Assembly: GCA_008933995.1 (NCBI GenBank)
Contig: WARS01000007.1
Span: 4,710,923 to 4,774,922 of the forward strand
Length of the DNA stretch: 64,000 nucleotides
Reading direction: 5' to 3'
Source of the DNA: Datnioides undecimradiatus
Lineage: Eukaryota; Chordata; Actinopteri; Lobotiformes; Datnioididae
Shown one piece after another: positions 1 through 12,300 of the stretch. A model generated the notes under the pieces. It saw nothing but the letters and a program-made list of their open reading frames with translations. It had not been told where the DNA came from and ran no database searches. The first letter of the stretch is position 1; every line of letters starts with the position of its first letter. The position numbers and the translations under genes are program-made.

Positions 1-22
1 TAGAATTCTGAGCAAAACCTAC

Positions 23-316
23 CTCTGGAGTTTAGAGGACCCTCTCTCTGTTGGAGCATCATTTTTCAGGCCCCGTACTACTTCAGGGGACAGCCGATGT
101 ATCTCCTGCTCACCAACAGTAGAGTGTCCATTGGTGGGAAGATGTCCATTGGTTCGTGACTGCCCATTTGAAGAGGGGTGAAAGCCAGTACTATGGAAGG
201 AGTGGAAGGACTCCTCCAGTTCTGACCCTCCAGTGCTCTCCTGGCCAGTCTCACTAAGCTGGGAGCTGGTTTGGCTCAGGTTCCCTGATGATCCAAAGCG
301 ACTACTTTCCACTGGA
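23..316 (-). CDS. unc13b: unc13b exon, Ser-rich linker ([16 protein letters not shown])
   Basis: The 294-nt exon begins after CATTGTAG and ends at GTAGGT. It encodes [26 protein letters not shown], and an acidic/Ser/His segment ending SSKLQ(R). Human UNC13B has SSSRYGSS-NVSQGSSQLSE here. Phase 2 in, phase 2 out. It joins directly to the exon at 13209 in frame, which is the expected ubiquitous-type transcript without the giant exon. Confidence 0.9.
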
Positions 317-3300
317 CTACAATGGTAAGAGAGGAGTGAGGAAAATATTCAATGGCAGAATACTTGTTTTTGAGTCATAACTGGGTCATACCTAAGTATT
401 TTTGCAGTTTCTATTTTCTCTCTTGACAAGAATAGATAAGTGGGGATTTTTACACAGAATTGAAAGTAAAAAGTGCTTTGGAAATAGTTTCATTGTTTTT
501 ATATTATTTTAATAGTTTGGGCTGTTATAAACCCCTCTTATCTAGAAAGAATTGTGTGTAAAGGCTATTGCAACTATTTAGCAGAGATCTATTTTCATGA
601 TCAGTTGGTAAAGCTACATACACACCACATCATGTCCTAAACAATACCCAACCTTGCAGGGAGGCTGTTGCATGTTGCATGCAAATGTAAAAAAAAAAAA
701 AAATGTATCAGTGTGGTATCACGTGCACTATACACAGTGTAGGCTTTTCCTACATTAGAGATACATTTTCAAATTGAGTTGGCACACATTACAGGTATGC
801 CCTATATTGTGGTGTGCATTATGAGCTACGCTGTAACTGCTAGTTCTTAATATCTGCACACAATTACCTTTGCATATTTTATTGTTGATGTTTTCTTTTC
901 ATGGTTCACAAGACAGAACTCATGTACTATGTACAAAGGTAAACAAGATTATGGGGACGCAGGGTTAAAGTACAGATGGATGAAAATAAAATATGCAGGA
1001 TGGATTTCCTTATTTTAAATTTTATGCTTTATAAAGTGGCATTTCATAGACAAAATCATTTTCAGGGATAGAATGCACTTCAGCAACATTTGTTGTGTTG
1101 TTTAAGGTTAAATAGTAAGGATTTAAGAATTTGGATTCCTGTAAATAGATAAAAAATAATCAATACAAAATTATTTCCACAATACAAAATAATACACAAA
1201 TGACATGATAGAATTACACGTGCACACAAAATTTACATTATTTATAATGTTGCAGGCAGTCATGCCATTTGATCATTCAAATGCAATTGGCACTTTTTTT
1301 CTTTTTCTAGAAACTAATTAGTTAAGTACATTCACCGGTAAATAGTCAATTGTAGAAATGTATAAATTTTGTTTTAGAATTCTGTTTTGAAATGCCATGT
1401 AAAATTATAATAACAAAAAACACCTATAACACAGACTACACATGCACACAGACATACATAAGCTTAAATATTAAACTGAACTACTGAGCATGGATGGACT
1501 GCAGAGCTGGACAGGGAATACATTTTTTGTCAATGTCAATGCATCATAAATGGTGGGGGGAGTTGCCATTTATTATGCTTCTACTAGCCTTTTTGCATTC
1601 AATAGATCCTTCTTGAATTGGTTATCCAGCTGCACTCCAGAGGTGGGACCTGCAGAGGGGTATGTTTCTACAAGTCTTTCCTTCTCCTTTGGGGTCAGGG
1701 ATGCTGAAGGATCTATTTCAGGAGTGGAGACGCAAATCTGAGGGTTTGTGATATCATCTTTGGAACCTACCGATTCGTTTTTTTTGGCATCGGATGTTGC
1801 AACCTTTTGTACAGTATGTGTTTGACCATTAGTTGACTTGCTGTTAGCTGATGGTTGAGATGTTATAACCGGGACTGCCTGTGGCTTGGGTGGTTCTGCC
1901 TGCCAAGGAAAACTTAGTTTTGTTCCAAATAATGAAGTTGTGGGTAGCTCTTGTTTTCCAGCAACAGGTTTGTCCTCTTGAAAAAGGCCTCCAGAGAGGG
2001 TTTTTAACCCTGAAAACAGACCACTGCCTCCTTCTGTTTGAGGCATTGACAGTGTACCTGACGGAATCGTTGGTGAAAATAGGGATCCAAGAGATTTTCC
2101 TACATCACTCTGTGTTGATATAAAACCGAACAGAGACTTAGCTTGAGGTGCGTCTGTATTGTTGGGCAACTGATTAACTGCTGTAGGTTTACTAGTATGT
2201 GCTTCTTGAGGATCAGGTGGGATAGAACTGTTACTTTCTTTACTTTCAGGGTCTCCTTTAATGATCATGGGCTCCTCATGTATTATCTCTCCCTTGCCAG
2301 CTGACTTTTCTTTTTCAGTGTTATCAATCTGATGGCCAAGGTCACATGTGGTGCTTACTGAAGCACTTGTGATGGCTGATGTTTCTGGACAAGCCACCTC
2401 AGATGCCACAGCACTACTACTACTAAAGCTGCTAGATTGTTCCTGGTTGTTATCAGCTGGTAGGGTTGAGTCCACAATTTTATTTGTGCTTGTCTCACTG
2501 TCGGATGAAAATACTTTAGGTGAGATGCTCTCATTCTTAATCTGTGGCTGTGGAGTAGTGCTTGGAATTGGCCTGGGCTCAGATGGCTTAGGTGGTGGTC
2601 CCATACTCCCAAATAAAGATCCGCCTATACCCCCAAGTATTGATGCTCCAGTCTGTGGTCCCACACTCTGAGCAGATACTCCTCCAAACATTCCTCCAAG
2701 TAAAGAACCACCAGGCTGTGCTGTTGTGGCAGATCCTCCAAACATACCACCTAGTAATGATCCACTAGTCTGGGGACCTACAGACTTTGCAGTGGATCCT
2801 CCTCCAAACATCCCACCTAATATTGATCCTCCAGTGGTAGGGGCAGTGGTTTGAGGACCAGACTGAGGAGGAGACCCCTTAAATAAGCCTCCCAGTATTG
2901 ATACCCCCGTCTGGGGAGCTGCCGTCTCTGTGTTAGACCCACCAAAAATACCACCTAATAGTGATGTACCAGTCTGACTAGTGGCTGCTTGGGTTGCTGT
3001 TCCACCCAGTCCAAAAATTGAGTTTTTCTGCTGCTGTTGACCTTCAGTGGGTGCAGTAGCTGGCTTGAAAAGAGAGGACATAAAGACTGTAACTGTATCT
3101 GCTGATGAATCACTGCAAGGTTTCTCTGACTCTGGAGGCTTTTGCTGTCCCTGGAACACAGCACTTGTTGACTGAGTGTCTGGTGCTTCCTCTTGTGCTT
3201 TAGGTGGAATTGTATCCTGACTTGACTGGCCACTCACAAGCTCTGGCCTTGCAAATTGCTGTGCTTGTGCAAAGCTTTCTTTAGACTGATTGCCATTACC

Positions 3301-6300
3301 TAAAGCACTTGGCTTGTCAGCATGTTGGCAATGAGCAACTTCTATGACACTGGCATCAGTTTTGGGTGAGCTTTCCCCAGAACACTGAACTGTACAATGA
3401 GGTTGCTGTAGTTCTTTACCCTCCTCTTTGGTGTTGTTAGAACCATCCATTACAGATGTCTCAGGACCAGCAAGAGCCAGAGCCATTTCAGTATCATCAC
3501 TGGGTTTGGATGAAACAGTTACATCTGAAGTAGTGTTGGTAAGTTCTGTGACTGTCTTTTCATTATCCGATTTAGGTATAGCTGTTGGAGTGGGCGTTAT
3601 AGGTGGAACAGAGGCTTCTTGCCTTGAATGTAAACTTTTATCAGATATCTCATTGGGAGCAGAAGCTCGAGGTAAAATGCCACTGACAACAGATGCACCA
3701 GTCTGTGCAGTAACTGAAGATGAAGATGATCCCCCCAAAATACCTCCCAATATAGAGCTACTGTTTGGGGTTGTTGAAGTTTGGTTTGGAGACCCACCAA
3801 ACAACCCACCAAAGCTCCCACTAGCCTGAGGTGCTGTAGCTGGGGCTGCTGATCCTCCAAATATCCCACCCAAAATAGATCCTCCAGTCTGAGATACAGC
3901 AGCCTGGGGAGAAGCACCACCAAATAAACCTCCAAGTAAAGATGCCCCTGCCTGAGGTCCAGCTGTCTGAGAAGCAGCCTTAGTGGGACCAGCTTGAGGA
4001 CCAGTCTGAGGAACAGAACCTCCAAATAAACCACCTAATAATGATCCACCTGTTTGAGAAGCTGTTGTTTGGGGTGGAGAGCCACCAAACATTGCCCCTA
4101 ACAGAGAACTTCCAGGTTGGGCAGATGACTGAGGTGCAGAACCTCCAAACACAGAGAATAAACCTTTAGCTGGTGCATCTTTGGGTCCTGATGATCCAGG
4201 TGTGGACCCTGTGGATAAAGGACTTGCGGTGCTGGGCCCAGAAAATAATGAAAGCAGACCTTTTCCTGTACTCTCTGAAATTGATCCAGCTTGTGGTGAT
4301 GAAGTCTGTGAGCCTGTTCCACTGATCATAGACAGAAAGCCTATAGCTGGCAGTTCTTTAGACGAAGCATGATCCTGGGATGCACTATCTGTGCTTGTTT
4401 CCTTTTGCATAGAAACACATTCTGTATGTGGATCGACAGATGTATTATCAATGCCTTTAGGTGTGGCACCCTGTGTAGTGTCTACAGCAGAATTAGTGGA
4501 TGGGGTAACATCTACTTTACTTGATATTTCACTGGTAGATGCTGCCACTGGGACATGGCTACTAGTGACAGGTGACTTTTGGTAAGAACTTTCTGGTAAA
4601 GAAGTAATTGGTGGCTGATTAATAGCAGTAACAATAGCTGGTGATGAATTGTGAGTTCGTTGTGGAGATGATTCTTTAGGTGCTGCAGTCCCTGAGGAAG
4701 TGGACATACTTGTACTTCCACCAGCTCCTGGTGTTTGAGAAGTACCAGGGCCACTAAACATGGAAAACAATGATTTTCTTGGACTTTCAGTAGAGGTAGA
4801 CAAACCACCCAATATCCCTCCAAGGACAGATGATGCGGGCTGCCCTTGTCCTTGAGGTTCTGCTTGTGGTTTAGATTGTGCCTGAGGTTCCCCTTGTAGT
4901 TGAGTTTGTGACTGTGCTACTTTTTGTTGTGATGTAGATGGCTGAGGTTGTGGTGGACTGGGATCAGTAAACATTGACAAGAGTCCCTTCACTGGGCTTT
5001 CAGTTGAACTTGATGTCCCTGACAGAATTCCCCCTAGAAGTGACCCTGTTTGGGTTTGTGACTGTTGAGTGCTTGGACTACCGAACATTGAAAGGAACCC
5101 TGTATTTGGAGGGTCTTTTGGAGGAACAGTTTTCTGCTGTGGTACCTCAGTAGTAGGTTTGGTTTGAGGAGGCTGAGGAGGACTTGATCCTCCAAACATT
5201 GATATTATACTTTTTCCAAGAGATTCTTGTTGAGGAGGTTGTGGAGCGGCACTTGGTGGACATGCCTGAGCCACTGGCCCAGTACTAGCTGAAGTCTGTG
5301 GAGGATTTGACCCACTAAATATTGATAATATACTTTTACCAAGTGATTCCTCCTGTGGAGCTGTAGCTGGTGCAGGTGTTTGAGGTGCAGGCCCAGATTG
5401 GGTTGCTGTTGTTGATCCTGCCAGCATTTCTCCAATTGAGAATCCAAACAGTCCACCAGATGGTTTACTTCCTGTATCATGTTTTGTCTGTTCCATAGGT
5501 AGCATAGTTTCTGATCGCCTTGTAGCAGAGCCTGTGGAAGAATTGGGAGAAAATGTCTGGGATATACTTTTGTTTTGGGGCGGGCTCTGTGTGAGCTGAG
5601 AGGTACCACTTTGGTCCATTGTTTGTTGTCTCTGTATACCCTTAGGTCGAGATGCTGATGTCAGTGACCCCTCTGTCACACTAGGTTTCATTTGCTGTTT
5701 CTGTGGAGGGGAGGGCTCATTATTAAATAGGCTGCTGATTGATCCAAAGAGATTTGAAACTCCTGTAGCCTCTTTATTTGAAGGAACACTGCCTGGTAAG
5801 GAAGCAGTGCTGCCAGTTTTGCTCTGCTGATTAGGAGATGCCTGAGAACATTTCTGGGATTCTGGCTTTGGTTCCTCTATTCCTACTGCAGATTTTAGAA
5901 AGTTCATAAAGCCCGCCTGTGGTTGTTCAGAAGGTTTTTCCACTGGTATATGCATTGCCTTGTTAGCTGAAAGTTGTTCAGGTCCAGGTTTCCCAAGAGA
6001 GTCTTTTGATCCTAAAGGTACATTGGGCTGTGGAAGTGGGGTTGCTTGTTGTACCATGGTGGTTTGACGTGAAAGTCTTGGTTTCTGTGAAGTTGTATGT
6101 GAATGTACTGAGGGGGGAGTTACTTGAGCAGTTGTTGGTACTGTTGGCAAAATTCTGCCCTGTGTGGTAGCTGGTCTCTGCATTTGTGGCTGAGTCACAG
6201 TAGTAGTAGCTTCTTCTTTGATAATCTTTGACTTCAGACTTTGAAAACCTGATGAAAGAATGTTCTTTGAGTTTTTGTCAGGAGGTTGATCACCTGGTGA

Positions 6301-9300
6301 TATGCTAGTTTTGTTTGATTCCAACTGCGATGTTTTTCCCACAAAAGACGATATGAGGGAGGAAATCTTTTTGACTTGACGGTTAGGTTGTTCTTCTCCT
6401 GGAGACACTCTCTGCCTCCATTCCTCCTCCAGTACATCATCTATGTGCTTCACAGTAACCCCAGTGGATGATTGCCGCTGTTGGCTAGGTTGGTAACAGT
6501 TATAAAGTATCTGCTGATTCAAATTTGCAGTAGGAGTAGAGTTCAGGGAAACTGCCACTTTTTGAGCAAGAAATGTCTTCATTTCCTGATTGTTCCAATA
6601 AGGGCCAATGTGGTCTGTGGTATTATGACAAGAAAGGTCAATAATATCTTCTTCATACATGTAACTGGGCTGTCCGGGATCCATCCTTACTTTGTTTAAT
6701 CTGTAAGATGTGAAATCTACACCTTGTTGCCCTTGTGACAAAAATGAATTTTCAAACATTTGAGAGAACTGCTCAAGATTTAAATTCATGATCTGATTTC
6801 CTTTTCTATAGGCAGCAGACAAATCTAGGGGGGCATTAAGAAGTTGAGAATCACAGTGATCTTGACCAGGTAGCCAAAGAAGTTCATCCTCATTGTAAAG
6901 AGGAATTTTAAAGCCACAAACACAAACCATTTCATTGTGTAGCCACGCACTGGGAAAGCTATCTATTTTTTCAGCATGTTCCCATGACTCGGCCTCGGGG
7001 GCACATGCATACACGTATTCACCAGCTGCATCTGTAAGCAAGGCATAAATATATTCATGATCTGTATAAACAAAGTAGCCACAATCGCCATCTTCTGCTG
7101 GCCACCACATTCCTTGCTCCAAAAGTGTAAGCCACTGCTGATACCATTCAGTGTCCTCCAGGTACAAAGAGTCATCTATCTCATTTCTGGCACTTGAAGG
7201 ATAGTTTGAATCTACTGGCCTATTCAAATTAAATTGACTCTGATGTATGATGCCATCAGTATGAAAATTTTGTGGGACTGCATCATTGATACCATATTGC
7301 CAGTTAGCTGAATAGGACAAGCTTGGTGCGGTCTCCTCGTAATAGCCCTCATGATATGAAACCCCATTCAAGCTGTAAGTACTGCCATTATTGAAAGAGT
7401 GCCATTTCCCGAACTTTGCATTACCCTGTTTAGTAGTCAAGTTCAACGCGCCCTCCTCATTTGATGAATATTCTGTGTTTCCCAAGTTTTCATAACTGTT
7501 CCACAATTTCCTCTTAGAATATGGATCATCATTCATGTGTCCCTGCAATTGACATGTTCCAATTTGCTCTTGGTGACAAACACCTTGCCATGGTATAGAA
7601 GAGTTACATGGCTGATATATATCTGAAGTGCTGTAGCAAATAGAGGATCTCTGTAATGATGCACCATCCCAACTCTGTCTATGCACTTGGTCCTCTCCCT
7701 GGAATTGATTATTTAGTGACTCATTCTGAAATTGCTGCCACAGTGCACTTTCACGGATCCATTGGTTTTCATCATAAGAGGGACTGATACAATAAGGAGA
7801 TGACTGACCATGGTAAAGATTTTGCCTTGAAGTGCCATACAAAGAGGAATTATTTCCTCCAATAAATGGCTGTGTGGTCATTCCTGAAGAAGCTGAATGA
7901 CTTTGTAAAAGTGAATGAATATTTCCTGTACTATAAGCCATTGGGTCGTCTGATTGAAGTGAGTGGGAATAATATAACTGAGATAGATTACCTGTGCTAA
8001 TTGAAGAGTATGTTGCTTGACTCTGAAGAGATCTTGCAAAAGTAGCTGAAGTTCGTAAGTCTAAACTTTCAGTGTCAATTGAGGCTGGTGCTCTGATTAA
8101 AGTGTGTCTGCTCTGTCCTGGATAGGGAGAACCTGAAACAGCTGTTTGACAATTGTCCCGTCCAAAGTCTGAGGAAGCACTTTTAAAAATGCTCATAGGT
8201 AACTCTGTTAACTTAGTTGAGGGTGCCTGTTGTTCTGTATTCTGACCCGAGGTTTCTACTTTCTTTGGACTAGAGGGGTCCTCAGTTACATTTTTACTAA
8301 ACAGTGCAGATAAAAACCCTTGCTGGGCCGTTCGTGGAAACCTCTTCTCTTTCTCTGCATATTCTTGGGAGGATTGTTGTATTACATTAGTGTGTAGCTG
8401 TGTTTGCAATGGAGTCTTTGTTGTGACTGTAAAATTATTGTCCATCTGATTCGGTGATTGCCCAGTTGATGCCTGGCAGGATGTGTCAGTATTTTCAGAT
8501 GATTTTGTTATTTTGGTAAACAACCCTGAGAACACTCCAGATTGACTCACTGTCTCCTGATGTGTTTCAGCAGTCTTACCGCTTGGCACTTTGGTGTACT
8601 GTGTCTCATGGATGATTTTTGGCTGCTGTTGAGACATATTTTCTGATGAAGGTTTGAACAGTCCAGAGAACAGACCACTTGCTTGAGTAGTTTTTTGTGG
8701 TGAACTATTTTGTGGTTCATCTTTGTTGGAAACCGTGCTACTCTGTGCTCTTGTTTGTTCACGGCTGGATTTACTTGAGGTAATTTTGTTCTGTTGAGCT
8801 GATGGGTGCTGCTGTGTGTTTATGTTGTCTGCTGAAGCAAATTTAAAAAGACCAGATAAAAGACCACCTTTTTGGGATGGTGGTTGCTGGAGTGGAACAG
8901 TCTGTTGTCTAGTAAAGCCTGGTTTACTTGTTTCCTGTTGGGGAACTTGCTGACTTGATGCTCTATTCCTGAGATGAGGCCCTCTGTTTGGACTTTGATA
9001 ATTTTGTTGACTGATATTATCTTGATTATGTTGAACATTACTTTGTTGGTGCTGAACTGTTTGACTGCTTGTAATTTTCTCAGATGAAGCAAATTTAAGC
9101 AAGCCAGACAGAAGCCCCTTTTGATGAGGTTCTGTTTGAGTATCATTTGAAACTTGCTGCTGACCCAAGTAATTTCCAGGCATGTTTCTACGTTTTTCAG
9201 CATCACAGGGCTGTGTGTTTTGTGTTATATTTTCTGTTGACGAAAATTTCAATAGCCCTGAAAGACCCCTAATCTGTGGAGTTGAAAAATGATGTTGTGG

Positions 9301-12300
9301 TGGAGAGTGATGAGAAGACTGTGATGGATCACTGCTCCTGGGTGGTTGAGTGGTATGGGAAGTCTGCTGAGACAAATCACCAGATAGGTCACTTGTAGAG
9401 CCAAATTTAAGAAGTCCAGATAGGAGTCCTCCTTGTTTTGATTGATTAGAGCTCATATGAGAGTTGTCCTCGTTCGGACTCCCTTTAAAAAGTCCTGTCA
9501 AAAAACTGTGGGATTCAGACTGACTGGGAGCTTGATGCTGCATTCCATGATAAAGTGCTGTTGGTTCCTGATTTGATATATGTTGTGTACATGAGCCAGA
9601 GAGCACTTCACTGTTCTGAGATTGCTGATAACTGGTAAAACTCTGGTTTGAACCAGAGGGAGCAGACGATGGGTTAAATATGCTGGAAAACCATCCTTTC
9701 TCTGAGTTTTCCTGCAGCACAGCTGAATTCTGTGTCAAAGTGGTTGAGGCTGTTGAACATGAATTATGATGTGAATGAGTAGGTTTCTGTGTGTTTATGG
9801 AAGTACTAACATCTTCACGGGATGCAAACTTTAAAAAACCAGAGAACATGCCACTCTCTGCTTTGGGACATTGCTGACTGGAAACATTTTCAGAGGAGAG
9901 GGATGGCAGTTTAAGCTTACTACTCAATGATGGGTCCTCCACTGGCTTCTCTACTTGGGGTTCCTCTGTGGTTCGAAACACTGGATAAACTGCCACTGGT
10001 GGGGCTCCCTGAGGTGGAATGGGGACAACAGGTGTGATCAGTGAACTTAGCGACTTCTTCAAAGGGCTAAAGAATCCAGTGTTTGTTGACTGTGTTTGGC
10101 CAATTGGCTTTGCTGGCTCTTGAACAGCCACATTTTCTTGTTTGTAAATCATTTGATTCTGTCTGATGTATACATTTTGATCTTGTTTGTGTCCCAAATA
10201 TTTCTCTTGTGACGGACTTAGTAATTTTTCTGATTTCCTACCTACTTGTCCTGTCATGACTTGTTTACCGTGACAAACATCTTTCTCATCCCATTGTTTG
10301 CAGCCTTGAGAATATGTGGACTCTGGTGGCTGTTTGTACTCAGTGGAGTTCCCATTATCTCCTGCTGAAAAAATCTTCAGAGGATTCAATTTCCCAAAGA
10401 CTGAGTTTCCTGGTGTACTTTGAGGTTTGTTTAAGAACTCAGGTGCATATTCTTTTGTGCTTGTTTGATTCTGAATCCTTGTGGGTTTTGTTTCTTGATT
10501 ATGACTTTGTGTCTTGGCATCACGTGGTGGCTGAATTGGCCAAGAACTGAATGTTTTTTCAGGAGAATTTTCTACTGGAGAAACAACAGCTACAGGAGTT
10601 GAATTATTTGATTTAGGAATAAAGGACAGCAGTTTTGTTAGTCCAGATTGTGGGGGTTGTGTAGACTGTGCTTGGGAAGACTGGACAGGCTGTCTGGGGC
10701 CTCCTCCAACTCTGTCAGTGAGAGAACTAAGTAATGAGCTCATGGCATATTTTACTCCTGAAATGCTCTGGTCAGAGGGAGTGTGTGATTGGTTTTCTCC
10801 TTGAGGATCCTTCAGTGCACTACTTTGGTCTTCTCCAAAAGAATCAGTTCTATTGCTCCCCTGAGATGATAGCCTGGATTTACTAGATTTAGGAAGAGAA
10901 CCGTACTTGCTAATTTCTTCTTCTTTTTCAGCAAGGTATTCAGAAACTGTTTCAACTAGACACTGGAGTTCATCCATAGGGTCTACATATTCATCACTAG
11001 GTTCCTCTACAGGGGAGAGCATTGCCTCCGTAGCCCATCCTCCAATTTTAGCTTTTCCACACTTCTTCTCTCGAGAACCCTGAGCAGTTTCTCCCTCATA
11101 GGGGAAAGGATACCTTTCTTTGTAATGCCTTGTGTTGTCCTGGTTATAGTCTTGTGCTAAAAAGGCAATGTCATCAACATCCTCCTCTACTCCTATGGAG
11201 TACTGCAGATCCTCAGAGCTCTCAAAATCGAAATCAAATCGTGCTCTCATTCTAGCAACTTGCTCTTTTTTGTATGCCACATAATTCTCCAAAGTGGTGT
11301 CCAGCTCATTTTTAGCCCACATCCTTGTCTTGTAGAGAAGCCCATTCTTGTATGGCCTAAGGCATGATGTCAAACGCTCCTCCTCTTCCTGCATCTCTGC
11401 TACCTGACGCATAAACAGTTCTCCTCTCTTCTCACGGAGCAGTGCAAGGTCAGAGGGAAAAGCATCTTCTCTCATTTGGTCTGCCTCCGATCTGTGCAAC
11501 CCCCCTGGGTCCCTTATCTTTTTTTTTCGCCGCCGATCAATAGTGTCATAGCCCTCAGGGTAGGTGGCAGGCAGAAAACAACTGTATTGAGTATTTTGAT
11601 GGATAGTTGCATGTGACAGCTCAGGGTAGGGCCTTCCCATTCGAAGGATAATGTTGTCTTCCTCATCATCTAAGAAGTCACTTAACTGTGATTTGCCCTG
11701 CCCTCTGTATTTATTTTCCCAATCTTCAACCCCCATGCCAGAATCTATGGGTATAATTCTGACCCTTCCTTTCTGGTTTAATGATCTAGTTTAGGTGAAA
11801 GGATATATTTAACAAAAGGATGAAAAGGGAAACAGGGACAGAAAAGAAGAAGCAAACAAACATGAAGAAAAAATGCAACACAAATTAAGAAGTAAGATAA
11901 ATGAAGAAATTAAGATGAGAAGAGATTCATGCAAACATGAAGACACAATTAGTCTCTTTAGCTTAGTAATGACTGTTATAACTGTGAACAGGTTACAAAG
12001 CTAAATACACTGTTGCCCATAAAGTTGGAATAATTTTGTTTGCAGACACATTCCTGTATTTATTCCTATTTATACACATCAGTAATCACTTTTAACCAGG
12101 TGCTATGATGAGTTTTGAGAAGATATACACTTTATCTATCAAGAATAAATCTCATTGTCACAATCATTTCATAAGAAGAGTAAAAAAATATTTTATTCCA
12201 ACTTTATGGGCAACTGTATATTTATACCACTTTGAACTGATCTTGTAAGATTTAAGGACAGCTTTACAGTTTCATTAAAAATCCCAGACACAGTAAAAAC

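Noticed and set aside
2348-5609. Several open frames of 60-145 codons on both strands across the giant exon
   Set aside because: They overlap the long unc13b frame and reflect its repetitive, biased composition; their translations are Leu/Gln/His-rich shadows.
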